Made by a program: the position numbers and the translations under genes. Positions 1-7,730 of a stretch of DNA of 64,000 nt are shown one piece after another. Source of the DNA: Nocardia rhizosphaerihabitans (GTDB taxonomy: Bacteria > Actinomycetota > Actinomycetes > Mycobacteriales > Mycobacteriaceae); assembly GCF_014646295.1 (NCBI RefSeq), contig NZ_BMNE01000001.1:1240001-1304000 (forward strand). The letters are read 5' to 3'. Numbering within the stretch: the stretch's first letter is position 1; every line of letters starts with the position of its first letter. The notes beneath the pieces are model-generated. The model was not told where the DNA came from. It searched no databases and saw only the letters and a list, made by a program, of their open reading frames with translations.

Positions 1-2576
1 ATCTTGGCGCCCGACTCCGCGACAGCGGCGGCGACGGCGGCGGCCTGACGGCGCGCGGCCTGCGCGCGTTCGGCGCGGGCCCTGGCCTCGCGTTCGGCGC
101 GGGCGGCCCGGCGCAGCGAATCCGCTTTGCCGCGTACCGATTCCGCGCGTTCCTCGGCGGTGCGCACGGCCAGGCGGGCCTCGACCTCCATGGTGCGGGC
201 CTCGGCCAGCGCGGCGGCGGCCTCCTCACGTTCCCGGCCCGCCGTCTCGGTGCCCGCCGCGCCGTAGCTGTCGTCGTCGCCGTCGTGTTCCATCTCGGCG
301 TGCCGCAGCCGGTCCTCGAGCTCGGCCAGGGTGGCCAGGGACATCTCCCGCGCGGATTCGGCCTCGGCGCGCTGGGCGGCGTGGCGCTCGCCCTCGGTCT
401 GCGCCGCGCGAGCGGTCTGGCCGACGCGGGCCAGCCGGTCGTAGATCGCCAGCAGCGCCTGATCGGATTCGTGCAGCGCCATCAGCGCGTGATCGGCGGC
501 GTCCTTGCGGTCGGTCTGCTCGGCCAGCGCGCCTGCCAGCGCCGCTTCCAGTTCCTCTGCCCTGCGCTGCGCGGCCGCCAATTCGGCGGTGGCGGAGTCG
601 ATCTCGGCCTGCACCTCGAGCTGGCTGGGCATCCGCTCCGAGCCGCCGACGATCCAGCCCGAACCGGCCAGGTCACCGTCGCGGGTGACCACGCGCAGTT
701 CGGGACGCAGTGCGACGAGCTCGGTGGCGGTGGCCAGATCGTCGACCACCACGACGCCCGCGGTGAGCGCGGCGAGGGCGGGACGCACCGGCTCGGTGCC
801 GTCGATGACCTCGGCGAGCCAGCGGGCACCCGCGGGCAGAGTGCCGCGCTCGGCGGGGACCAGTCCGGCGGTGGCGAAGACGAAGGCGACCCGGCCGCCG
901 TCGCCGGAACGCAGTTCGCGCACGGCGGCGTCGGCGGCGGTGGAGGTATCGGCGGTGATCGCGTCGGCCAGCGGGCCGAGCAGCGCGGCGACCGCGGCCT
1001 CGAAGCCACCCTCGACGCGCAACTGCGCCGACAGCCGGTCACCGAGACCACTCACGCCGTGTTCGAGCAGCCAGGCCGCGCCGTCCTTGCGGGCCAGGTT
1101 CATCCCGAGCGCTTCGATGCGAGCGCCGAGCCGGGCGACCAGCTTGCTCGCCTCGCGGTCCTGTTCACGCAGTTCGCGCACGCGCTCGTCGGCCAGTTCC
1201 AGGGCGGCGACGGCGTGTTCGTGCTGGGCGTCGAGCCCCTTCTCCCCCGCGTCGAGTTCACCGAGTTCGTCCTGCACCGAGTCGTATTCGACCTGGGCGG
1301 CCTCCCCGCGATGGCGGGCATCGGCGATCGCGACCGACAGGCGGGCGATCTCGGCGTCGACCGATTGCGCCCTGGTGCGCAGGTTCTCGACCTGGCCGGA
1401 GAGCCGGGCCAGGCCTTCGCGGCGGTCGGCGATGGCACGCACGGCGGCCAGGTGCGCCTGCTCGGCGGCCTTGGCGGCGTACTCGCGATCGGCGAGTGCC
1501 TCGCGGGCGGCTTCGAGAGTTTCGGTGGCCATCTCCACCGCGTAGCGCAGTTCGGCTTCCTCGGCCTCGATCCGGTCGGCCTCGGCCTCGAGCTGGTCGG
1601 GATCACGGCCCGTGCCGACGGGGGCCTCGGTGTGCAGGTGCCTGGCCCGGTCACCGGCGATACGGATGGTGGCGTTGACTCGCTCGGCCAGCGCCGAGAG
1701 CTGGAACCAGGTCTGCGCGGCCGCCTCGGCACTGGGACTGAGCCGCGACAGCTGGAACTCCTGCTGGGCGAGTGCGGCGTTGGCGGCGTCGAGCTCGGAC
1801 TGCACGGTGATCTGCTGCTCGCGGGCGTAGGCCTCCTTGCTGAGCTGGGACTCCAGCTCATGGCGGCGCGTGACCAGATCGTCGGCGGCCAGCCGCAGCC
1901 GCGCGTCGCGCAGATCGGCCTGCACGGTCTGCGCGCGCCGCGCCACCTCGGCCTGCCTGCCCAGCGGCTTGAGCTGGCGCCGCAGCTCGGTGGTGAGGTC
2001 GGTGAGCCGGGCGAGGTTGGCCTGCATCGCGTCGAGCTTGCGGACCGCTTTCTCCTTGCGGCGCCGGTGCTTGAGCACGCCCGCGGCCTCTTCGACGAAC
2101 GCGCGCCGATCCTCCGGCCGGGATTCCAGGATCGCCGAGAGCTGGCCCTGGCCGACGATGACGTGCATCTCGCGGCCGATACCGGAGTCCGACAGCAGTT
2201 CCTGCACGTCCATCAGCCGGCAACTGCTGCCGTTGATCTCGTACTCGCCCGCGCCGTCGCGGAACATCCGCCGGGTGATCGAGACCTCGGCATAGTCGAT
2301 CGGCAGCGCGCCGTCGGAATTGTCGATCGTCAGGGTCACCTCGGCGCGCCCGAGCGCCGCGCGCCCGGTGGTGCCGGCGAAGATGACGTCCTGCATCTTG
2401 CCGCCCCGCAACGCCTTGGCACCCTGCTCACCCATCACCCAGGTGAGGGCGTCCACGACATTGGATTTCCCGGACCCGTTCGGCCCGACGACGCAGGTGA
2501 TGCCGGGTTCGAAGCGCAGCGTGGTCGCGGACGCGAAGGACTTGAACCCTTTCAACGTCAAGCTCTTGAGATGCAA
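1..2576 (-). CDS. smc: Chromosome segregation ATPase SMC, 3' end cut by the window edge
   Basis: SMC is the core ATPase of the bacterial condensin, which organises and segregates the chromosome. The start is a TTG at 2574-2576 (protein begins [14 protein letters not shown]), preceded by AAGGGG ten bases upstream. A Walker A motif GPNGSGKSN follows at about residues 32-40. After a long Ala/Arg/Glu-rich coiled coil, the end of the hinge is recognisable near residues 625-640 ([12 protein letters not shown]), followed by the start of the returning coil. About 858 residues are present out of roughly 1,200 usual for the family, so the C-terminal ABC half (signature motif, Walker B) lies outside the window. 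A TAGCAT -10-like hexamer precedes the gene, so it probably has its own promoter. Family assignment is secure. Confidence 0.95.
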   Translation of the reverse strand, partial: MHLKSLTLKGFKSFASATTLRFEPGITCVVGPNGSGKSNVVDALTWVMGEQGAKALRGGKMQDVIFAGTTGRAALGRAEVTLTIDNSDGALPIDYAEVSITRRMFRDGAGEYEINGSSCRLMDVQELLSDSGIGREMHVIVGQGQLSAILESRPEDRRAFVEEAAGVLKHRRRKEKAVRKLDAMQANLARLTDLTTELRRQLKPLGRQAEVARRAQTVQADLRDARLRLAADDLVTRRHELESQLSKEAYAREQQITVQSELDAANAALAQQEFQLSRLSPSAEAAAQTWFQLSALAERVNATIRIAGDRARHLHTEAPVGTGRDPDQLEAEADRIEAEEAELRYAVEMATETLEAAREALADREYAAKAAEQAHLAAVRAIADRREGLARLSGQVENLRTRAQSVDAEIARLSVAIADARHRGEAAQVEYDSVQDELGELDAGEKGLDAQHEHAVAALELADERVRELREQDREASKLVARLGARIEALGMNLARKDGAAWLLEHGVSGLGDRLSAQLRVEGGFEAAVAALLGPLADAITADTSTAADAAVRELRSGDGGRVAFVFATAGLVPAERGTLPAGARWLAEVIDGTEPVRPALAALTAGVVVVDDLATATELVALRPELRVVTRDGDLAGSGWIVGGSERMPSQLEVQAEIDSATAELAAAQRRAEELEAALAGALAEQTDRKDAADHALMALHESDQALLAIYDRLARVGQTARAAQTEGERHAAQRAEAESAREMSLATLAELEDRLRHAEMEHDGDDDSYGAAGTETAGREREEAAAALAEARTMEVEARLAVRTAEERAESVRGKADSLRRAARAEREARARAERAQAARRQAAAVAAAVAESGAK

Positions 2577-2697
2577 ATCCCAGCCCCTTCTGCGCGCGCG
2601 AGCAACCATGCTAACCCGCGACCCCCGCCGATTCCGGCCGGAGCCGGGCGCGGAACGCGAAAGGGCGGCGGCGCATACGGCCGTGAACACCCACACC

Positions 2698-3243
2698 CTA
2701 GGCTTGTGCGGTGGGCGGGGGTTCGGGAGCTACGGCGGGAGCGTCGGCAGCGTTGCCGAGTAGCTGGGAAACCTCGGGTAGATCGATGCGAATGCGGCGG
2801 TCCATCGCACTGGCCAGCAACTCGTCGGCGACCTGACGAACGACTGGGCGCAGATCGTCGAGGGTGTGGCTGAGGTGGTGCACTTGCTGCGGTGAGGGCT
2901 GATCGAGGACTGGTCCGAGCAGATGCGTGCGGAACTGCTGGACGAACGCGAAGGCGATGCGGTCGAAGGCGGCCTCCCATTCGTAGGACAAGGTCAGCAG
3001 CGAGTTCAGCGGGATCCCCGCCGCTACCAGGGTGACCGAGTCGAGCAGCCGTTCGCTGGTGAAGAAGAGGCGGTCGCTCTCGGCGCGGAGGAATCCACGA
3101 GTCATCGCTTCGGCCAAGTTCTCGGCAGTGAGTTGTTCACCGAACCGGTCGAACAGTTGATACCGGCATCTCCGTGGAGCCGACCCGGCGGGAGTTGTGC
3201 TCGTGTGGCACCGATGCCGCCCGTCGCTACCGGCCGTACAGCG
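2698..3243 (-). pseudogene. 5'-truncated MerR-type regulator (effector domain only)
   Basis: The readable protein (139 aa from a TTG at 3117) begins in mid-domain. It resembles the C-terminal helical effector region of actinobacterial MerR-like regulators: residues RYQLFDRFGEQLTAEN lie in the same open frame upstream of any start codon, followed by AEAMTRGFLRAE and SYEWEAAFDRIAFAF. The N-terminal helix-turn-helix is absent. The frame runs back only to the stop codon of the DUF1707 gene (TGA, 3244-3246), which is in the same frame. I see no Shine-Dalgarno sequence at the TTG. This looks like the relic of a regulator whose DNA-binding half was deleted when the neighbouring cassette arrived (inference). 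It could still be expressed as a short protein. Confidence 0.6.
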
Positions 3244-3741
3244 TCAGTGCGGGCGATCTGGGTTGTGCGGGTCCATGTGCTGGACGTGCTTCATCTGCTT
3301 CTGGAGCTGACGAAGGTGGGTCTGGGTGCCCGGCGTGGCTTCCCAGCCGGTGATGACGCGGAACACCAGGACCGCACCCCACGGCCCGATGACCCACATG
3401 GGCCAGAAGTAGGTGAGCTCGCCCGCGGTGAGCGAGATCAGACCCCAGATGACCAGCACGATCACGCTGACGCCGAGCCAGCTGCCCGCCTCGATGCGCT
3501 GCCAGACCGGGATGCGCTTGCCGGGTTTGCGCTCGGCGGGTGCGGTGGCCTGCTTCGTCAGCGGCGGCAGGTCGGACAGGACGACCGCGAGTTCGTCGCG
3601 CGTGGTCGTCGCGTAGACCTTGGCGACCCGCTGGTCGTATTCGGCCAGGTCGAGGCGCCCGTCGGCCAGGTGGGTACCCAGCTGGGCGACGATCGCGTTG
3701 CGCTCGGCATCGGACGCGCGTGTGCCGGGGGTGATGTCCAT
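3244..3741 (-). CDS. DUF1707 domain small membrane protein
   Basis: A 165-residue protein. Its N-terminal ~55 residues match the DUF1707 pattern (RASDAERNAIVAQL ... GRLDLAEYDQRV ... TRDELAVVLSDLP), an actinobacterial domain often fused to membrane segments. Two hydrophobic helices follow (about residues 80-100 and 105-125), then a His/Gln-rich tail. The start is the ATG at 3739-3741, preceded by GAGAGG; a longer reading to 3795 would run through an inverted repeat and does not begin at the domain. It lies about 90 bases downstream of the DUF350 gene on the same strand and may be the last gene of that cassette. Molecular function unknown. Confidence 0.75.
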   Translation of the reverse strand: MDITPGTRASDAERNAIVAQLGTHLADGRLDLAEYDQRVAKVYATTTRDELAVVLSDLPPLTKQATAPAERKPGKRIPVWQRIEAGSWLGVSVIVLVIWGLISLTAGELTYFWPMWVIGPWGAVLVFRVITGWEATPGTQTHLRQLQKQMKHVQHMDPHNPDRPH

Positions 3742-3765
3742 GCCGACATCCTCTCGTTCACCAAC

Positions 3766-3806
3766 CACAGTGGAGTAATGAACTCCAGCCTCCACCCTCC
3801 ACTGTG
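3766..3806. repeat. Inverted repeat between DUF350 and DUF1707
   Basis: CACAGTGGAG (3766-3775) and its exact reverse complement CTCCACTGTG (3797-3806) are separated by 21 bases. A nested dyad GGAGT / ACTCC lies at 3772-3786. It sits just upstream of the DUF1707 start, so it may be an operator, for example of the decayed MerR-type gene next door, or an attenuating hairpin. Function is inferred only. Confidence 0.6.
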
Positions 3807-3830
3807 TAATGTCAACCCGCGCGCGGCGGG

Positions 3831-4286
3831 TCAGAGGATGGCGAAGGCCACCACGAGACCGAGCGCGAAGTGCGCCGCGGCGACCACGAGCACCTCTGGG
3901 GTGTAGGTGTCGGCGTGCAGCGTACGGCCGATGTCGATGCCGGTGACCTTCTCGATCACCCGCACCGAGATCACCTGCGCGACAATGCCGACCAGGCCGT
4001 AGACGACCGCGGCGATCAGCCCTTCCGAGAGCTTGTTGACGCCGCCGGTGGCCAGCACGGCGAACACGACGATGAACGCCATGCTCACCATGCCCGCCGC
4101 GGACACGATCAGCGCGTTGGGCTTGCCGGCGACGACCAGGTCGCGCAGCTTGCCCGGCGTGGTCAGGTCGATGGCGAAGAAGCCGATCAGCATCAATACC
4201 AGGCCGATCAGGCAGTACAGGATGATGGCGCCGACGCCTTCACCGAGCGCACTCCAATAACCCGATTCCAGGGCGAGGGCGGTCAT
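3831..4286 (-). CDS. DUF350 (YjfL-like) four-helix membrane protein
   Basis: A 151-residue protein with four evident hydrophobic segments (around residues 18-40, 60-80, 90-112 and 130-150) and the spacing of DUF350/YjfL proteins, including a polar loop PGKLRDLVVAGKPNA. The ATG at 4284-4286 is preceded by AAAGGA. DUF350 has no settled biochemical role. In E. coli yjfL belongs to a cluster with a DUF1190 protein and a glutathionylspermidine-synthase-like enzyme, and all three families are together here. The gene follows the ATP-grasp gene by 35 bases and is probably co-transcribed with it. A membrane partner of a peptide-modification system is a reasonable inference. Confidence 0.85.
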   Translation of the reverse strand: MTALALESGYWSALGEGVGAIILYCLIGLVLMLIGFFAIDLTTPGKLRDLVVAGKPNALIVSAAGMVSMAFIVVFAVLATGGVNKLSEGLIAAVVYGLVGIVAQVISVRVIEKVTGIDIGRTLHADTYTPEVLVVAAAHFALGLVVAFAIL

Positions 4287-4321
4287 CGTGGTCCTTTCGA
4301 ACAATGGTGGGTGGTCACGGG

Positions 4322-5485
4322 TCAGTCGACGATGCGGTGCGGGACGAACGCGGCGCCGTCATCGGTGATCAGGCCTGCAGTCTCGCGGATACCGAGGCCC
4401 GCCGCCGTGTCACCGACGACCCAGGCGCCCAGCACCGGACGCATGCCGTCGAATTCCGGGAGCGGGTCGAGCAATTGGTAGACGAAGCCCTCGGCGCCGT
4501 AGACGCCGCCGGTCGCGGTCTCCATGCCGGGACCGACGATGGTCATGTTGGCGCCCTCGCGGCCGAGCTTGGGCTTGCGGATGTATTCGGTGAGCTCGTG
4601 CGGGCTGTCGAGATAGGCGGGCAACAGGTTCGGGTGGCCGGGGTACATCTCCCACAGCACGGCCAGCAGTGCTTTGTTGCTGAGCAGTGTCGTCCACAGC
4701 GGTTCGATCCAGGCCGTGGCGGGCAGGCTCTCTACCACTCGCTTGCCGAAGTCGTCGTCGAGGATCCACTCCCACGGGTACAGCTTGAACACCGATTCGA
4801 TCGGCGCCTCGGCCAGATCGACGAACCGGTGCAGCTCGGTGTCGTACCCGACCTCCTCGATCGGCAGCGCGACCGTGTCGAAGCCCGCCTCGGCCGCGGT
4901 CTCCTGCATGTAGGCGGTGGTCACGTTGTCCTCGCCGGTCGCGTCCGCGCCCGACCAGGTGAAGTGCAGCTCGGTGCCGGGCAGCACGCTACGCAGTTCG
5001 GTCCAGCGTTCCACCAGCTTCTCGTGCAGCGAATTCCATTGGTCGCCACCGGGATACACCTGCTGCAACCAGTGCCACTGGATGATCGCGGCCTCGAGCA
5101 GCGAGGTGGGGGTGTCGGCGTTGTACTCGAGCAGCTTGGCCGGGCGGCGCGCGTCGTAGCGCAGATCGAAGCGCCCGTACACGTACGGGTCGCTGCGGCG
5201 CCAGGATTCGGCGATCGGCCCCCAGCTCCATTCCGGCAGACCGAAATCGGCGTAGCGCTCGGTGAGCACCACATGCTCGGCCGCATGCAGGCACATCGAC
5301 TGCAGCAGTTCCACATCGGCTTCCAGCGCGAGGATCTCGTCCATCGAGAACTCGTAGTGCACCGATTCGTCCCAGTACGGTCGCGGCTGCCCGCTGGCAT
5401 CGCGGCCGGGCGCGCCGTAGACGAGGCCCTGACTCTCGATGATCTGCTGCCAGCCCGGTCGCGGCGTACTCACCACTCGGCGCAC
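4322..5485 (-). CDS. ATP-grasp ligase, glutathionylspermidine synthase family (YgiC/YjfC-like)
   Basis: A 387-residue protein of the GSP_synth ATP-grasp family; E. coli YgiC and YjfC are of similar length. It has only the ligase domain and lacks the amidase domain of true Gsp synthetase. Family stretches include YWDESVHYEFS, LLEYNADTPTSLLEAAIIQW, KLYPWEWILDDDFG and RKPKLGREGANM. Family knowledge predicts ATP-dependent amide-bond formation between a carboxylate and an amine; the substrate is unknown. The GTG start (5483-5485) shares one base with the TAG of the upstream DUF1190 gene (TAGTG), so translation is probably coupled. Fixed pairing with a DUF1190 protein suggests that protein is the acceptor (inference from published amidoligase context analyses). 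Confidence 0.88.
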   Translation of the reverse strand: MRRVVSTPRPGWQQIIESQGLVYGAPGRDASGQPRPYWDESVHYEFSMDEILALEADVELLQSMCLHAAEHVVLTERYADFGLPEWSWGPIAESWRRSDPYVYGRFDLRYDARRPAKLLEYNADTPTSLLEAAIIQWHWLQQVYPGGDQWNSLHEKLVERWTELRSVLPGTELHFTWSGADATGEDNVTTAYMQETAAEAGFDTVALPIEEVGYDTELHRFVDLAEAPIESVFKLYPWEWILDDDFGKRVVESLPATAWIEPLWTTLLSNKALLAVLWEMYPGHPNLLPAYLDSPHELTEYIRKPKLGREGANMTIVGPGMETATGGVYGAEGFVYQLLDPLPEFDGMRPVLGAWVVGDTAAGLGIRETAGLITDDGAAFVPHRIVD

Positions 5486-6183
5486 TAGGATCCGCTCCCG
5501 CCGGTCGACTTGCTGCCGAGCCCGCCGCGCTGGATCGTGGTGCCGCTCTTGGTGGTGATGGTCGCGTTGCGCGGTTTCACCGAGCTGCCGCCGACCGGCG
5601 GTTTGCCGATGGTGGGGGTGCCGCCGTAGTGGTACCGGTACTGCGGCCAGCCGAGCAGGATCAGGCTGCCACCGCCGCCGTGACTGCTGTCGCTGCGGAA
5701 GTTGGACTTGCCCTCGCCGCAGTTGTCGTCCGGGACGACGACTTCGTTGCCGTTCTGGTCGATCTGCACGCACGAGGCGGTCACCTGGTCCGGTGCGGTG
5801 ATCGCCCGGTAGGCCAGGTAGCCACCGCCGACCAGCGCGGCGACACCGACGATGGCGACGCCGCCGATCATCACGCGTTTCCTGGTGCGCCGCTTGGCTT
5901 CCGCTGCCTCGGCGGCCGCGCGCTGCGCCTGCTCGGCCTGCTTGCGCGCCTTGTCGCGGGCCCGTGCCTCGCCGACCGTGGGCGGGCGCGGCTGGGTGAC
6001 GCCGGGTTCCTGCCTGGCCATCCGCCCCGGCCGCGAGGGCCCGGGTTCCGGCGCGGCGGGCGGCTGCTGCGGCATCGGCGGCCAGCCCGCACCGGGATCC
6101 GGTGGCTGCCACGGCGACTGCCCGGAGCCACCGTTCGGGGGCTCACCAGGTTGATCGGGCGGACCAGGGTTCTGTGTGCTCAC
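5485..6183 (-). CDS. DUF1190 (YgiB/YjfM-like) membrane-anchored protein
   Basis: A 232-residue protein starting at a GTG (6181-6183) behind AGGGGG. It has a Pro/Gly/Gln-rich disordered N-terminus (1-70), a charged Ala/Arg/Glu helix (70-103), one transmembrane helix (about 104-125), then an extracytoplasmic domain with two cysteines near 137 and 154. The C-terminal tail is Gly/Ser-rich and carries RGGLGSKS. E. coli YgiB-type proteins, as I recall them, end with a related RGGFG-type tail, which makes the terminus a candidate modification site. The long N-terminal cytoplasmic part is unlike the E. coli relatives, which are short. It is the first gene of the cassette and overlaps the ATP-grasp gene by one base. 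Confidence 0.8.
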   Translation of the reverse strand: MSTQNPGPPDQPGEPPNGGSGQSPWQPPDPGAGWPPMPQQPPAAPEPGPSRPGRMARQEPGVTQPRPPTVGEARARDKARKQAEQAQRAAAEAAEAKRRTRKRVMIGGVAIVGVAALVGGGYLAYRAITAPDQVTASCVQIDQNGNEVVVPDDNCGEGKSNFRSDSSHGGGGSLILLGWPQYRYHYGGTPTIGKPPVGGSSVKPRNATITTKSGTTIQRGGLGSKSTGGSGS

Positions 6184-6214
6184 CGCTGCCGCCCCCTAGC
6201 CCCCGAAGTCACCA

Positions 6215-6496
6215 CTAGCGCTCCTCGAATCCCGTCATGTCGCCCCGCGCGAACTCCCAGCTTTCCACAACCAGGTCCACCCGGCCGGGTGCATTGCCGG
6301 ACCGTAGCAGTTCCAGCAGCTTCTCGCCCGCCGTTCGCGGCCCTTCGGCGACGACGTGTACCCGGCCGTCACTGTGATTGCGGGCGAAGCCGGTGAGCCC
6401 GAGTTCCAGTGCGCGCGAGCGGGTCCACCAGCGGAAACCCACCCCCTGCACCATCCCGTGCACCCAGGCGCTCAGCCGAACCGGCGCGTCGCTCAT
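6215..6496 (-). CDS. acyP: Acylphosphatase
   Basis: A 93-residue protein matching acylphosphatase, which hydrolyses carboxyl-phosphate bonds of small acyl phosphates. The catalytic signature is present: [15 protein letters not shown] contains the active-site Arg in the GxVQGVGFR loop, and the catalytic Asn lies in [13 protein letters not shown]. The ATG (6494-6496) overlaps the stop of the OsmC gene (ATGA), so the two are translationally coupled. In M. tuberculosis acyP sits directly beside smc; here the DUF1190/ATP-grasp/DUF350/DUF1707 group lies between them. Confidence 0.93.
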   Translation of the reverse strand: MSDAPVRLSAWVHGMVQGVGFRWWTRSRALELGLTGFARNHSDGRVHVVAEGPRTAGEKLLELLRSGNAPGRVDLVVESWEFARGDMTGFEER

Positions 6497-6936
6497 GCGT
6501 CGATGTCGAAGTTCAGGGTCACCTTGGTGCCCGCCTTGAGGGTGCGGCCCACAGTGCACACCTTGTCGACGGCGCGCTGCACGGTGACCAGTAGTCGCTC
6601 ACGCGCGGCCTCGTCCAGCTCGGACAGATCCAGTTCGACGACCTCGTCGATCTGCGGGTACAGCTCGTTCTCCCGGTCGGCGTCGCCGGAGACGCGGATG
6701 GTGGCGTCGAAGTCGTCGCCGAGGCGGCGCGAGAGCGGCAGGTCGGAGCTGAGTCCGGTGCAGGCGGCGAGGGCGATCTTGAGCAGCTCACCGGGGGTGA
6801 ACGCGCCTTCGACGCCCTGCGAGGCGATCAGGACCTCCGCGCCACGATTGCTGCGCCCGGTGTAGGCCCTGGTTCCGGTGCGCTCGACCCACAGTTCGGT
6901 CGGTGCGGTGGTCACGGGTGCGTTCTGCTCAGCCAT
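6493..6936 (-). CDS. OsmC family peroxiredoxin-like protein
   Basis: A 147-residue OsmC-fold protein, a family including thiol-dependent organic hydroperoxide reductases. Family features include [11 protein letters not shown], the pre-helix [19 protein letters not shown] and a late Cys in [11 protein letters not shown]. The two cysteines (in AACTG and KVCTVG) match the usual catalytic pair. It ends within the acyP start codon. The equivalent M. tuberculosis gene, Rv2923c, holds the same position relative to acyP and mutM. Substrate unknown. Confidence 0.88.
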   Translation of the reverse strand: MAEQNAPVTTAPTELWVERTGTRAYTGRSNRGAEVLIASQGVEGAFTPGELLKIALAACTGLSSDLPLSRRLGDDFDATIRVSGDADRENELYPQIDEVVELDLSELDEAARERLLVTVQRAVDKVCTVGRTLKAGTKVTLNFDIDA

Positions 6937-7028
6937 GCCGTAGATCCTGCCATTCGCGTCGAGGACGATTCACGCCTGGGAACGCCTGCGCCCAGGATGG
7001 CATTCCGGTGGAGTGACCCGGGGCACGC

Positions 7029-7730
7029 TCACTCCTGGAAGCGGTACCCCATGCCTGCCTCGGTCAGCAGGTGCCGCGGGTTGGCGGGGTCGTCCTCGAG
7101 TTTGCGGCGCAGCTGGGCGAGATAGACCCGCAGGTAGTGGGTCTCGGTGGCATAGGCGGGACCCCACACCTCGCGCAGGAGTTCCTTGCGCCCAACCAGC
7201 TTTCCACGATGGCGCACCAGCATCTCGAGCATCCCCCACTCGGTGGGTGTCAGATGCACCGGCTCACCCCGCTTGGTGACCTTCTTGGCGACCAGGTCGA
7301 CGGTGAACGAGTCGGTGACCACCACCGGATCGACACTGTCGACCTCGGTCGCGCCACGCCGGACCGCGGCCCGCAGCCGGGCCAGCAGCTCGTCCATCCC
7401 GAACGGCTTGGTGACGTAGTCGTCGGCGCCCGCGTCGAGCGCTTCGACCTTGTCGGCGGAATCGGTGCGCGCCGAGAGCACCAGCACGGGTGCCGAGGTC
7501 CAGCCGCGCAACCCGGCGAGCACCTCGATGCCGTCCATATCGGGCAGACCGAGGTCGAGGATCACGACATCGGGATGCTTCTCCGCGGCGGCACGCAACG
7601 CGGCGGCACCGTTGCCCGCGGTGATGACCTCATACCCGCGCACCGACAGATTGATCCGCAGCGCGCGCACGATCTGCGGCTCGTCGTCGACTACCAGCAC
7701 CTTGGTGGCCGGGGGCGCATCATCCTTCAC
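7029..7730 (-). CDS. kdpE: KdpE, OmpR-family response regulator for potassium transport
   Basis: A 233-residue response regulator. The receiver domain (about 9-125) has the acidic pair VVDDEPQ, the phospho-acceptor Asp at about residue 59 (VVILDLGLPD) and the conserved Lys in VTKPFG. A winged-helix output domain follows (140-233, with LTPTEWGMLEMLVRH and TEAGMGYRFQE). It should activate kdpFABC when potassium is limiting. The GTG start overlaps the kdpD stop by GTGA. Similarity is clear, and the adjacent kdpD and kdp structural genes confirm the assignment. Confidence 0.96.
   Translation of the reverse strand: MKDDAPPATKVLVVDDEPQIVRALRINLSVRGYEVITAGNGAAALRAAAEKHPDVVILDLGLPDMDGIEVLAGLRGWTSAPVLVLSARTDSADKVEALDAGADDYVTKPFGMDELLARLRAAVRRGATEVDSVDPVVVTDSFTVDLVAKKVTKRGEPVHLTPTEWGMLEMLVRHRGKLVGRKELLREVWGPAYATETHYLRVYLAQLRRKLEDDPANPRHLLTEAGMGYRFQE

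Noticed and set aside
285..2873. Long plus-strand ORF of 862 codons over smc
   Set aside because: It is the complement shadow of smc; composition is Gly/Arg/Ala low complexity with no domain, and the minus strand carries SMC motifs.
3244..3795. Longer N-terminus for the DUF1707 protein
   Set aside because: The DUF1707 domain begins right after the ATG at 3741, which has its own GAGAGG site; the extension crosses an inverted repeat.
4322..6112. A continuous 596-codon minus-strand frame suggesting a fused protein upstream of the ATP-grasp gene
   Set aside because: The part before 5485 is an out-of-frame reading of the DUF1190 gene; the real start is the GTG at 5485 overlapping the DUF1190 stop.
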